From contig JBECKZ010000153.1 in NCBI GenBank assembly GCA_040235555.1, positions 1 through 7,170 of the forward strand: DNA of 7,170 bases, read 5' to 3'. The translations under genes were made by a program, and so were the position numbers. The notes under the pieces are model-generated. The model was given only the letters and a program-made list of their open reading frames with translations, was not told the origin of the DNA and did no database searches. Below, piece by piece: positions 1-6,290 of this stretch; position 1 is the stretch's first letter; every line of letters begins with the position of its first letter. The stretch is from RI-92 sp040235555 (lineage in GTDB: Bacteria > Pseudomonadota > Gammaproteobacteria > UBA6429 > Thiohalophilaceae).

Positions 1-630
1 TTGCAGGCTGGCTGGTCGGATGTGGGGGCGTGGGATGCTTTATGGGATATCACCGACAAAGATGAGCTGGGAAATGTCGTCAAAGGCGATGTTGTCAGTA
101 TTGATTCACGAAATTCCATGTTTCTGAGTGAAGGTCGCCTTCTTGCCGGGGTTGGCCTGGACAGTATGGTTGTTGTGGAGACAGCCGATGCTGTATTGGT
201 AGCGCACAAAGATCGGGTACAGGATGTCAAAGAAGTGGTTACCTGGTTGAAATCCGAAGGTCGGGATGAGCATCTGATTCACCGTCGGGTATACCGGCCC
301 TGGGGGTGTTACGAAGGTATCGATGTCGGCGAACGGTATCAGGTCAAACGCATAACGGTCACTCCCGGTGCATCATTGTCGTTGCAAATGCATCACCATC
401 GTGCAGAGCACTGGATTGTTGTCAAAGGTACGGCCCGCGTTACTTGTAACGATGACGTCTTCATTTTGTCGGAAAATGAATCAACCTATATTCCAATAGG
501 TACCCGTCATCGCCTGGAAAATCCCGGGACGATTCCCCTGGAAATGATTGAAGTGCAGTCTGGCAGTTATCTGGGCGAAGACGATATTGTCCGTTTTGAC
601 GACATCTATGGCCGGGACAAGGAAAAGTAA
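1..630 (+). CDS. manC: Mannose-1-phosphate guanylyltransferase / mannose-6-phosphate isomerase, C-terminal part
   Basis: Bifunctional cytoplasmic enzyme of GDP-mannose synthesis: the N-terminal domain makes GDP-mannose from mannose-1-phosphate and GTP, and the C-terminal domain interconverts fructose-6-phosphate and mannose-6-phosphate. About 209 residues are visible, against roughly 470-480 for the family, so the nucleotidyltransferase core lies upstream of the window. The first codon (TTG) is not a real start, because the family motif GWSDVGAW begins at visible residue 4. The rest is the linker and a type II isomerase cupin: RPWG near residue 99, the metal-binding stretch QMHHHRAEHW at about 129-138, then GTRHRLENPG and the family ending QSGSYLGEDDIVRF. 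The reading frame is intact to TAA. GDP-mannose feeds O-antigen, capsule, alginate-like polymers or GDP-fucose, and the window does not show which. Very sure of family; the symbol could equally be algA, xanB or cpsB by local convention. Confidence 0.95.
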   Translation: MQAGWSDVGAWDALWDITDKDELGNVVKGDVVSIDSRNSMFLSEGRLLAGVGLDSMVVVETADAVLVAHKDRVQDVKEVVTWLKSEGRDEHLIHRRVYRPWGCYEGIDVGERYQVKRITVTPGASLSLQMHHHRAEHWIVVKGTARVTCNDDVFILSENESTYIPIGTRHRLENPGTIPLEMIEVQSGSYLGEDDIVRFDDIYGRDKEK

Positions 631-636
631 ACCGGG

Positions 637-1350
637 ATGCCTGATATCCCGGTAATCACTATTGATGGTCCCAGCGGCTCAGGCAAAGGCACCATCAGTC
701 GGCGTTTGGCCAGTTTATTAGGCTGGCACTTCCTGGACAGTGGTGCACTCTATCGCCTGGTTGGGTTGGGTGGTGCCCATCACGAGATTGCTAACACAGA
801 TGTGGAAAAAATTGCGGCTTACGCCCGTCAGCTGGATGCACGATTCGAAGCCGACGATCCCGACCAGGAACCCAGGATATATCTTGAAGATCAGGATGTT
901 ACCTCAAATCTGCGTACAGAGACCTGTGGCGAATTAGCCTCTCAGGTCGCCGCCATTCCGGCGGTAAGGGAGGCGCTGCTGGAGCGACAACGTAATTTTC
1001 AACAAGCCCCGGGTCTGGTTGCTGATGGACGGGACATGGGCACCACCGTGTTTCCCCAAGCGGAACTAAAAATATACCTCACTGCCAGTGTGGAAGTGAG
1101 AGCACAAAGACGATATAAACAGTTGAAAGAAAAGGGAAATAATGTTAGTCTCAGCGCCCTTGTACAGGACATCGCTCAGCGGGATGCACGGGACAGCTCC
1201 CGGTCTGTCTCTCCTCTCATACCGGCACCTGATGCCGTTATCGTAGATACCTCCGAGATGGATATTACGCAGGTGATCAATCATGTACAGGAAATTGTGC
1301 GTCGGGCCTTGCCTGATGTCACGCTGGGTGGCCTGCGGGCCGAACATTAA
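637..1350 (+). CDS. cmk: Cytidylate kinase
   Basis: Cytoplasmic kinase that phosphorylates CMP and dCMP to the diphosphates with ATP, recycling pyrimidine nucleotides. The protein has 237 residues, slightly longer than the usual 220-230. The P-loop GPSGSGKGT lies at residues 11-19. It is followed by the substrate-binding LDSGALYR motif (family form DTGALYR), the DGRDMGTTVFP motif, and the lid and C-terminal region with RDARDSSR and PLIPAPDAVIVDTS. ATG at 637 is the first possible in-frame start after the upstream TAA, and AAGGA at 619-623 inside the end of manC is a plausible ribosome binding site. The manC stop codon is in this same frame, only two codons (ACC GGG) before the ATG, so cotranscription with manC is very likely. 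Cmk directly before rpsA is a conserved proteobacterial arrangement; in many relatives aroA rather than manC precedes cmk. Confidence 0.97.
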   Translation: MPDIPVITIDGPSGSGKGTISRRLASLLGWHFLDSGALYRLVGLGGAHHEIANTDVEKIAAYARQLDARFEADDPDQEPRIYLEDQDVTSNLRTETCGELASQVAAIPAVREALLERQRNFQQAPGLVADGRDMGTTVFPQAELKIYLTASVEVRAQRRYKQLKEKGNNVSLSALVQDIAQRDARDSSRSVSPLIPAPDAVIVDTSEMDITQVINHVQEIVRRALPDVTLGGLRAEH

Positions 1351-1359
1351 CCAACACCG

Positions 1360-1400
1360 CGGTCTTCGGGCCGTTAGCAACTCGCCGGGCATCGCCTGGC
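1360..1400 (+). promoter_or_regulatory. Structured rpsA leader, two hairpins
   Basis: Two compact hairpins occupy the 65-base gap before rpsA. The first pairs 1360-1364 with 1369-1373 around a UUCG loop closed by C-G, the exceptionally stable cUUCGg tetraloop. The second pairs 1384-1389 with 1395-1400 around a five-base loop, with one G-U pair. Only a weak AAGG (1402-1405) lies near the ATG. Known for enteric rpsA: the translation initiation region lacks a strong Shine-Dalgarno sequence, folds into serial hairpins, and is used both for efficient initiation and for repression by free S1. That this leader works the same way is inference from its layout. Confidence 0.55.
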
Positions 1401-1415
1401 CAAGGTAACAACTCC

Positions 1416-3095
1416 ATGAGCGAAAGCTTTGCCGAATTATTTGAAGAATCCCTTGCCAAAACCAAACTCGCCCCGGGCACCATCATCACTGGGACCGTCG
1501 TTTCTGTAAAAGATGATTTCGTGATCGTCAATGCCGGTCTTAAATCCGAAGGCGTCATTCCCATTGAGCAATTTAAAGATGACCAGGGCAACATCAGCGT
1601 TGAAGTGGGTGATGCCATCGATGTTGCGCTTGATGCAGTGGAAGACGGCTATGGTGAGACCCGCCTGTCACGTGAAAAAGCCAAGCGCGCTGAAGCCTGG
1701 AAACGCCTCGAAGCTGCGCATGAAGCGGGCGAAACCGTTATGGGTATCATCACCGATAAGGTTAAGGGTGGCTTCACCGTTGATCTGAGTGATATCCGTG
1801 CCTTCCTGCCAGGTTCATTGGTAGATGTGCGTCCGGTACGCGATACCAGCTATCTGGAAGGCAAGGAACTGGAATTTAAGGTGATCAAACTGGATCGCCG
1901 CCGCAACAACGTGGTCGTATCTCGTCGCGCAGTTGTCGAAGAGGAAAGTACCGAAGAACGTGAACAGCTGATCTCCAACATGCAGGAAGGCTCCATCGCC
2001 AAGGGTATCGTCAAGAACCTGACCGATTACGGTGCTTTCGTCGACCTGGGTGGTATCGACGGTCTGCTGCACATCACGGATATGGCGTGGAAGCGCGTCA
2101 AACACCCGAGCGAGATCGTGAATGTCGGTGATGAAATCACCGTCAAAGTCCTGAAGTTCGACAAGGAACGTATGCGTGTTTCCCTCGGTCTCAAACAAAT
2201 GGGTGACGATCCATGGGTCGATATCGCTCGTCGTTATCCGGAAGGCAAACGTCTGTTTGGCAAGGTCACCAATATTGCTGACTACGGCTGTTTCGTCGAA
2301 ATCGAAGACGGCGTAGAAGGCCTGGTGCACGTGTCCGAAATGGACTGGACCAACAAGAACATCCACCCCAGCAAGGTTGTACAACTGGGTGATGAGGTAG
2401 AAGTGATGGTCCTGGACATCGACGAAGAACGTCGTCGTATTTCTCTTGGCATGAAGCAGTGTCAACCGAACCCTTGGGAAGCCTTCGCCCAGAAATTCAA
2501 CAAGGGTGACAAGGTCTCCGGTCAGATCAAATCCATTACCGACTTTGGTATCTTCATCGGTCTGGATGGTGGTATTGATGGTTTGGTGCACCTGTCCGAT
2601 ATCTCCTGGAACGACACTGGAGAAGATGTGGTTCGCAACTACAAGAAGGGTCAGGAACTGGAAGCCGTGGTGCTGGCAGTCGACCCGGAACGCGAGCGTA
2701 TTTCCCTGGGTATCAAACAACTGGAATCCGACCCCTTCACCAATTTCGTGGCGGTTAACCCCAAAGGCAGCATCGTCAAGGGTAAGGTCACAGATGTGGA
2801 TGCCAAGGGTGCAGTTATCGACCTGGGTGATACCATAGAAGGTTATCTGCGCGCTTCCGAAATCTCTCGCGACCGCGTGGAAGATGCCCGAGCCCATCTG
2901 AATGTCGGTGATGAAGTTGAAGCTAAATTCACCGGAGTCGATAAAAAGAACCGGACTATCAACCTTTCGATCAAGGCCAAGGACAGTGAGGACGAGAAAG
3001 CCGCCATTGACGACTATAATCGTTCAGCTGCTCCGGCAACCACAACTTTAGGTGATATACTTAAAGAAAAGATGGAAAGTAACGACGACCAATAA
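1416..3095 (+). CDS. rpsA: 30S ribosomal protein S1
   Basis: Ribosomal protein S1 binds mRNA on the small subunit and unwinds structured or weak initiation regions. The 559-residue protein matches the roughly 557 of enteric S1 and starts with the family N-terminus (ESFAELFEESL), which anchors S1 to the ribosome through protein S2. Six S1 domains follow at about residues 20-87, 105-171, 190-260, 277-347, 364-434 and 450-520. Domains 3-5 are the most alike, each with a GxVxxIxDYG/DFGxFV-type strand, a DGLxHxS segment, and ISLGxKQ at the end. The tail is short and acidic. Codons are strongly biased (CGT, GGT, AAC, CTG), unlike the less biased lapB and comEA, which fits high expression. ATG at 1416 matches the conserved N-terminus. 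It lies 65 bases after cmk, with a structured leader between them, and it precedes ihfB as in most gammaproteobacteria. Confidence 0.99.
   Translation: MSESFAELFEESLAKTKLAPGTIITGTVVSVKDDFVIVNAGLKSEGVIPIEQFKDDQGNISVEVGDAIDVALDAVEDGYGETRLSREKAKRAEAWKRLEAAHEAGETVMGIITDKVKGGFTVDLSDIRAFLPGSLVDVRPVRDTSYLEGKELEFKVIKLDRRRNNVVVSRRAVVEEESTEEREQLISNMQEGSIAKGIVKNLTDYGAFVDLGGIDGLLHITDMAWKRVKHPSEIVNVGDEITVKVLKFDKERMRVSLGLKQMGDDPWVDIARRYPEGKRLFGKVTNIADYGCFVEIEDGVEGLVHVSEMDWTNKNIHPSKVVQLGDEVEVMVLDIDEERRRISLGMKQCQPNPWEAFAQKFNKGDKVSGQIKSITDFGIFIGLDGGIDGLVHLSDISWNDTGEDVVRNYKKGQELEAVVLAVDPERERISLGIKQLESDPFTNFVAVNPKGSIVKGKVTDVDAKGAVIDLGDTIEGYLRASEISRDRVEDARAHLNVGDEVEAKFTGVDKKNRTINLSIKAKDSEDEKAAIDDYNRSAAPATTTLGDILKEKMESNDDQ
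3015..3020 (+). promoter_or_regulatory. Possible -10 element for ihfB inside rpsA
   Basis: A perfect TATAAT lies in the codons for Asp-Tyr-Asn near the end of rpsA, about 130 bases before the ihfB start. No good -35 hexamer is present at 16-18 bases upstream; the TTGACG at 3007-3012 is much too close. In enterics ihfB is known to have a promoter of its own as well as read-through from rpsA, so a promoter here would make sense. The sequence support is only the one hexamer, which chance could produce. Confidence 0.2.
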
Positions 3096-3104
3096 AATAC
3101 CGGG

Positions 3105-3126
3105 ATGCGGGGCTTCAGCCCCGCAT
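3105..3126 (+). terminator. Hairpin between rpsA and ihfB, without T tract
   Basis: Nine perfect base pairs (3105-3113 with 3118-3126), mostly G-C, enclose a TTCA loop ten bases after the rpsA stop. No run of T follows, so it is a poor intrinsic terminator. It more likely acts as a partial terminator, or as a processing or stability element that lets abundant rpsA mRNA be separated from the less needed ihfB message. The structure is seen in the sequence; the role is inferred. Confidence 0.55.
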
Positions 3127-3147
3127 ATTCGGACGGAGTGATTAATA

Positions 3148-3453
3148 ATGACAAAATCAGAATTAATCGAGATTCTTTCACAAAAGCAGAAACAGTTGGC
3201 CTACAAGGATGTGGAATTGGCGATCAAAACCATGTTGGAACACATGGCACAAAGCCTGGCCACTGGCGAGCGGATTGAGATTCGCGGCTTTGGAAGTTTC
3301 TCCTTGCACTACCGTCCACCGCGTGTGGGTCGTAACCCAAAAACCGGGGATTCTGTCGAACTTGGGGCGAAATATGTCCCTCATTTCAAGCCAGGCAAGG
3401 AATTGCGTGAACGCGTCAATGAAAGCATGGGACAGGTCGAAATCACCGATTAA
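3148..3453 (+). CDS. ihfB: Integration host factor subunit beta
   Basis: Beta subunit of the DNA-bending heterodimer IHF, which shapes promoters, replication origins and recombination sites in the nucleoid. The 101-residue protein covers the whole HU/IHF fold (usual length about 94) and adds a short C-terminal extension of some seven residues. Beta-type features are clear: GERIEIRGFGSFSLHYR with Glu44 and Arg46, positions known in E. coli IHF-beta for DNA contact and specificity, then GRNPKTG at 61-67 with the intercalating Pro64 at the arm tip, and VPHFKPGKELR near the end. ATG at 3148 is preceded by GGAG at 3135-3138 at good spacing. It follows rpsA as usual in gammaproteobacteria. The partner gene ihfA would be elsewhere, normally beside pheT. 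HU is excluded by the beta-specific residues. Confidence 0.98.
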   Translation: MTKSELIEILSQKQKQLAYKDVELAIKTMLEHMAQSLATGERIEIRGFGSFSLHYRPPRVGRNPKTGDSVELGAKYVPHFKPGKELRERVNESMGQVEITD

Positions 3454-3476
3454 GACAAAATATGAGTAGTATCTCG

Positions 3477-3517
3477 CACCGGCATTGAAGGTCAAACCTT
3501 CATGCCGGTGTTTTTTT
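3477..3517 (+). terminator. Intrinsic terminator after ihfB
   Basis: Nine base pairs (3477-3485 with 3502-3510) plus five more (3487-3491 with 3497-3501) are separated by a single bulged T at 3486. The stem carries a five-base loop (TCAAA) and is followed directly by seven T residues (3511-3517). This is a classic rho-independent terminator 23 bases after the ihfB stop, and it should end the cmk-rpsA-ihfB transcript. Confidence 0.93.
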
Positions 3518-3557
3518 GTGGGGATTTTAAAAAGAGTATGGAAGGCGGAGAATCGTG

Positions 3558-3851
3558 ATGTCCAAGCTAATTTACACAATCCTTGTCCTGGCAGTTATCC
3601 TGTTTGGCATTATATTCGCCATACTCAATGCGGATAATGTGCAGCTAAATTATTATTTTGGTAGCCAGCAGCTTCCCTTGTCTCTTGCGCTGGTTTTGTC
3701 CATGATTGTCGGTGCACTCCTCGGTGTATTTGCAAGTATCGGTCTTATCTTGCGAAGCCGGAAGGAGGTTGCCAAATTACGCAAGGCATCTGAAATTGCT
3801 GAAAAAGAAATTGCAAACCTGAGAGCTATTCCGATTAAAAACACACATTAA
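3558..3851 (+). CDS. lapA: Lipopolysaccharide assembly protein A (DUF1049 family)
   Basis: Small inner-membrane protein that in E. coli works with LapB in lipopolysaccharide assembly and in the control of LpxC turnover. It has 97 residues from ATG 3558 (E. coli about 102). Two hydrophobic segments, roughly residues 5-23 and 43-65, flank a short loop containing the family's NADNVQLNYYFG pattern. A charged, probably helical or coiled-coil cytoplasmic tail (RSRKEVAKLRKASEIAEKE) follows. A GTG at 3555 directly before the ATG would add one residue; the ATG is preferred because GGAG at 3547-3550 is seven bases from it but only four from the GTG. The stop overlaps the lapB ATG by one base. A strong terminator ends only about 40 bases upstream, so the promoter must lie very close, or transcription leaks through. 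Confidence 0.93.
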   Translation: MSKLIYTILVLAVILFGIIFAILNADNVQLNYYFGSQQLPLSLALVLSMIVGALLGVFASIGLILRSRKEVAKLRKASEIAEKEIANLRAIPIKNTH

Positions 3852-5029
3852 TGTTTTCTACGCCATTTCTGTATCTGTTTTTGTTATTACCGGTTGCTGC
3901 GCTATCGGGGTGGCTAATTGGCCGACGTGAGCGTCAAAAAACTGCTCCACGACTGGGTGGCGAAATTCCCCTTGGCTATATCCGTGGTCTGAATTTCCTG
4001 TTAAATGAACAGCCCGATAAGGCCATTGATATCTTCATCCAGTTACTGGATGTCAACAGTGATACGGTAGAAACGCATCTGGCATTAGGTAGTTTGTTCA
4101 GGCGGCGGGGAGAAGTCGATCGTGCCATACGTATTCATCAGAATCTGATCGCCAGGCCAACCCTGAATGCAGAGCAACGCATGCACGCCCTGAACGAACT
4201 GGGACAGGATTATATGCGCGCAGGTCTGCTTGATCGGGCTGAGGCATTATTTAGTGAACTCATTGAGACAGGCCCCCATACAATTACCGCACTTCAGCAG
4301 TTGATAGATATTTATCAACAGGAAAAGGACTGGGAAAAGGCGATTGATATAGCGCGCAAACTGTCGATTAAAATGGGTAAAAGTCAGGATAATGTAATCG
4401 CCCACTATTATTGCGAACTCGCCGAACAGGAACTACGTGCTAATGAAACCCACAAAGCTCTTAAATTTGTTAAGAAGGCTTTGAACACGGATCATAATTG
4501 CGCGCGTGCGAGCATTCTGGAAGGTGATATTGAGCATCAACTGGGTGATGTCAAGACAGCAATTCGTGCCTACCGCCGAGTTGAAGATCAGGATAGCGAT
4601 TATATTCCGGAAATTCTGGAGTCATTGACAAACTGCTATCGGGAGTTAAATCGTATAGATGAGATGATTGTCTACCTGCGTGAAATTCTGGGCAGGCAGG
4701 GCGGGATCTCAGTAATGCTTACTCTTGCGGAATTGATTCGAGAACGTGAGGGTAACACGGCTGCTGCTGAATTTATCGCGCTACAACTGCAGAGCAGACC
4801 TTCGGTCCGCGGTATGGATCGACTAATTGATTTGGCACTCAATTTGATTAAGGGTCCTGGACAGGAAAAACTCGAAGTACTAAAGAATGTGACCACCCAG
4901 TTGTTAGTCGATAATCCGGTCTATAAATGCGATATCTGTGGTTTCAGCGGTAAAACATTACATTGGCAATGTCCGGGATGCAAAAGCTGGAATACGGTGA
5001 AGCCTATTCAGGGCGTGGAAGGGGAATAA
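3851..5029 (+). CDS. lapB: Lipopolysaccharide assembly protein B, TPR and rubredoxin-like protein
   Basis: Inner-membrane-anchored regulator (also called YciM) that in E. coli links LPS synthesis to FtsH-dependent breakdown of LpxC and acts with LapA and PbgA/YejM. Its 392 residues match the usual length of about 389. An N-terminal membrane anchor (about residues 5-24, with LFLLLPVAALSGW) ends in GRRERQ. Tandem tetratricopeptide repeats follow over about 35-330, recognisable from patterns such as DKAIDIFIQLL and DRAEALFSELIETGP. The C-terminus is a rubredoxin-like metal site with Cys360, Cys363, Cys374 and Cys377 (CDICG and CPGC), as in functional LapB. The start overlaps the lapA stop (TAATG), and the stop overlaps the pyrF start in the same way, pointing to translational coupling of all three genes. 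All key features are present. Confidence 0.97.
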   Translation: MFSTPFLYLFLLLPVAALSGWLIGRRERQKTAPRLGGEIPLGYIRGLNFLLNEQPDKAIDIFIQLLDVNSDTVETHLALGSLFRRRGEVDRAIRIHQNLIARPTLNAEQRMHALNELGQDYMRAGLLDRAEALFSELIETGPHTITALQQLIDIYQQEKDWEKAIDIARKLSIKMGKSQDNVIAHYYCELAEQELRANETHKALKFVKKALNTDHNCARASILEGDIEHQLGDVKTAIRAYRRVEDQDSDYIPEILESLTNCYRELNRIDEMIVYLREILGRQGGISVMLTLAELIREREGNTAAAEFIALQLQSRPSVRGMDRLIDLALNLIKGPGQEKLEVLKNVTTQLLVDNPVYKCDICGFSGKTLHWQCPGCKSWNTVKPIQGVEGE

Positions 5030-5739
5030 TGAGTTTGCAAACTAAAGTAATAGTGGCATTGGATTATCCTGCAGTGCAACCGGTTATGGATTTTGTTAGC
5101 AGAGTCGATCCAGAACTGTGCAAACTCAAGGTCGGAAAGGAATTATTCACCAGGGCTGGACCGCAATTAGTTGAATCACTGGTGAAGAGTGGGTTTGATG
5201 TCTTTTTGGATTTGAAATTTCACGATATTCCAAACACGGTAGCTGCTGCCTGCCGGGCGGCGTGTGAACTTGGGGTCTGGATGTTAAATGTGCATGCATT
5301 GGGTGGACATGAGATGATGCTTGCTGCGAAAGATGCTGTTTCACAATCTTCCCACCAGCCACTTTTAATTGCCGTGACCATTTTGACCAGTATGAACGAA
5401 GCCGCATTAAAAGAAGTCGGGCTGACCAAATCACCTCAGGAACATGTGCTCGAACTGGCATCTTTGGCACATCATGCCGGACTGGATGGAGTGGTTAGTT
5501 CAGCGCTGGAAGTACAAGTCTTGAGAAAACATTTCGGGCCGGAATTTCAGTTAATTACGCCTGGGATTCGTCCTAAGGATTCGGCAATTGGCGACCAAAA
5601 ACGAGTTATGACACCGGTAGAGGCGATTACCAGTGGCGCGAGTTTTCTGGTGATAGGGAGACCGATTACGCAGGCAACAGATCCTATTAATGTACTTATG
5701 CAAATAAATCAGGATATCGGCAGCATTCTCGATTTGTAG
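5029..5739 (+). CDS. pyrF: Orotidine 5'-phosphate decarboxylase
   Basis: Cytoplasmic enzyme that decarboxylates orotidine monophosphate to UMP, the last step of de novo pyrimidine synthesis. It has 236 residues (usual 230-245). It opens with VIVALDYP (Asp12), and the catalytic Lys-Asp-Lys-Asp set is present: Lys34 in KLKVGKELF, and Asp61, Lys63 and Asp66 in DLKFHDIPNTV. The phosphate-binding end is also intact (TPGIRP and IGRPIT). The frame is open upstream to an ATG at 4963, but that would overlap lapB by 67 bases and add residues absent from the family. ATG at 5029 is chosen because it sits in a TAATG overlap with lapB, follows AAGGGG at 5019-5024, and gives the family N-terminus. lapB-pyrF adjacency is widespread in gammaproteobacteria. 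Confidence 0.98.
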   Translation: MSLQTKVIVALDYPAVQPVMDFVSRVDPELCKLKVGKELFTRAGPQLVESLVKSGFDVFLDLKFHDIPNTVAAACRAACELGVWMLNVHALGGHEMMLAAKDAVSQSSHQPLLIAVTILTSMNEAALKEVGLTKSPQEHVLELASLAHHAGLDGVVSSALEVQVLRKHFGPEFQLITPGIRPKDSAIGDQKRVMTPVEAITSGASFLVIGRPITQATDPINVLMQINQDIGSILDL

Positions 5740-5741
5740 GA

Positions 5742-5767
5742 AAATCCTTACGTCGGATTCAGGATTT
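5742..5767 (+). other. Weak inverted repeat after pyrF
   Basis: Seven base pairs (5742-5748 with 5761-5767), AT-rich with a 12-base loop, begin three bases after the pyrF stop. There is no T tract and the stem is weak, so termination is doubtful. The rest of the gap to comEA holds only loose matches to promoter hexamers, none convincing. Whether comEA is read through from pyrF or has its own promoter cannot be settled here. Confidence 0.25.
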
Positions 5768-5827
5768 ACTGATATGTGATTTCATGAGCCTTTGTCATAA
5801 TTCTTTCACTTTATCAACAAGTGACTT

Positions 5828-5833
5828 AAGGAG
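5828..5833 (+). promoter_or_regulatory. Strong ribosome binding site of comEA
   Basis: AAGGAG, a consensus Shine-Dalgarno sequence, sits seven bases before ATG 5841. It decides the start of the comEA-like gene against an in-frame ATG at 5784, which has no such site and would put extra residues before the signal peptide. A further ATG at 5850 is too far from it. Confidence 0.85.
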
Positions 5834-5840
5834 AGACATT

Positions 5841-6140
5841 ATGGTTATCATGAAGAAGCTAGGGATGGCTGGGTTGATTGCTGGAATGCTGATTGCCGCC
5901 GCAGGTGTGTACGCAGATCCAGTAAATATTAATACTGCTGATGCTCAGACGTTAGCAGCAAATATTAAAGGTGTCGGACCCAAAAAAGCACAAGCAATCA
6001 TTGTTTACCGTCGGGATAACGGCCCTTTTAAATCCATTCACGAGCTTGCAAAAGTAAAAGGGATAGGTGAAAAGCTTATTGCCAGAAACAAAGCAGATTT
6101 ATTGTTGAGTGATGTGGCAATAAAAAAATCTAAGAAGTAA
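5841..6140 (+). CDS. comEA: Exported ComEA-type helix-hairpin-helix protein
   Basis: Small DNA-binding protein probably exported to the periplasm. ComEA homologues bind incoming double-stranded DNA and help pull it across the outer membrane during natural transformation. The 99-residue protein starts with a signal peptide (two Lys, a hydrophobic run to about residue 23, likely cleavage after VYA at residue 25). The mature part opens with the family's VNINTADAQTL and carries paired helix-hairpin-helix motifs, KGVGPKKAQAI (43-53) and KGIGEKLIA (73-81), separated by YRRDNGPFKSIHEL. The tail is Lys-rich (KKSKK), which may add DNA affinity. It is a single-domain Gram-negative form without the membrane-anchored ligand region of Bacillus ComEA. 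It stands alone after pyrF, with no other competence gene in the window, so a role in transformation is inferred from the family; many such proteins (for example YbaV) lack a proven role. Confidence 0.9.
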   Translation: MVIMKKLGMAGLIAGMLIAAAGVYADPVNINTADAQTLAANIKGVGPKKAQAIIVYRRDNGPFKSIHELAKVKGIGEKLIARNKADLLLSDVAIKKSKK

Positions 6141-6158
6141 TTTATTTAGTTGCTGGTT

Positions 6159-6200
6159 AAAACAGGGGCAAGGCATTTTATTATGCCTTGCCCCTGTTTT
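6159..6200. terminator. 18-bp perfect hairpin, probable bidirectional terminator
   Basis: Eighteen uninterrupted base pairs (6159-6176 with 6183-6200) enclose a six-base loop, starting 18 bases after the comEA stop. The stem is G-C-rich in its middle and flanked by AAAA on the left and TTTT on the right, so each strand has a short T run at its 3' side. It should end comEA transcription and could block transcripts from the opposite direction, insulating ugd from pyrF-comEA. Confidence 0.85.
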
Positions 6201-6290
6201 CGCATATACAGTAATAATATGAGTATCCAGCGTATCAGATATCATTTACCAGTAAATCTATTTCCATCCTGCAGTAAATGTTAGAACATA

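Noticed and set aside
1815..2897. Long open frame of 360 codons on the minus strand inside rpsA
   Set aside because: It is antisense to an unmistakable six-domain S1 gene, and its composition mirrors the repeated S1 domains and strong codon bias. It has no recognisable motif of its own.
3483..3510. ATTGAAG resembling a heat-shock sigma-32 -35 element before lapA
   Set aside because: It lies in the terminator stem, and no CCCCAT-like -10 is found at suitable spacing.
4963..5028. Upstream in-frame ATG that would lengthen pyrF by 22 residues
   Set aside because: It overlaps the rubredoxin-coding end of lapB, and the extra residues do not fit the family. ATG 5029 has a ribosome binding site and the same TAATG junction as lapA-lapB.
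5784..5840. Upstream in-frame ATG for the comEA-like gene
   Set aside because: It has no Shine-Dalgarno sequence and would bury the signal peptide behind 19 residues. ATG 5841 has AAGGAG at ideal spacing.
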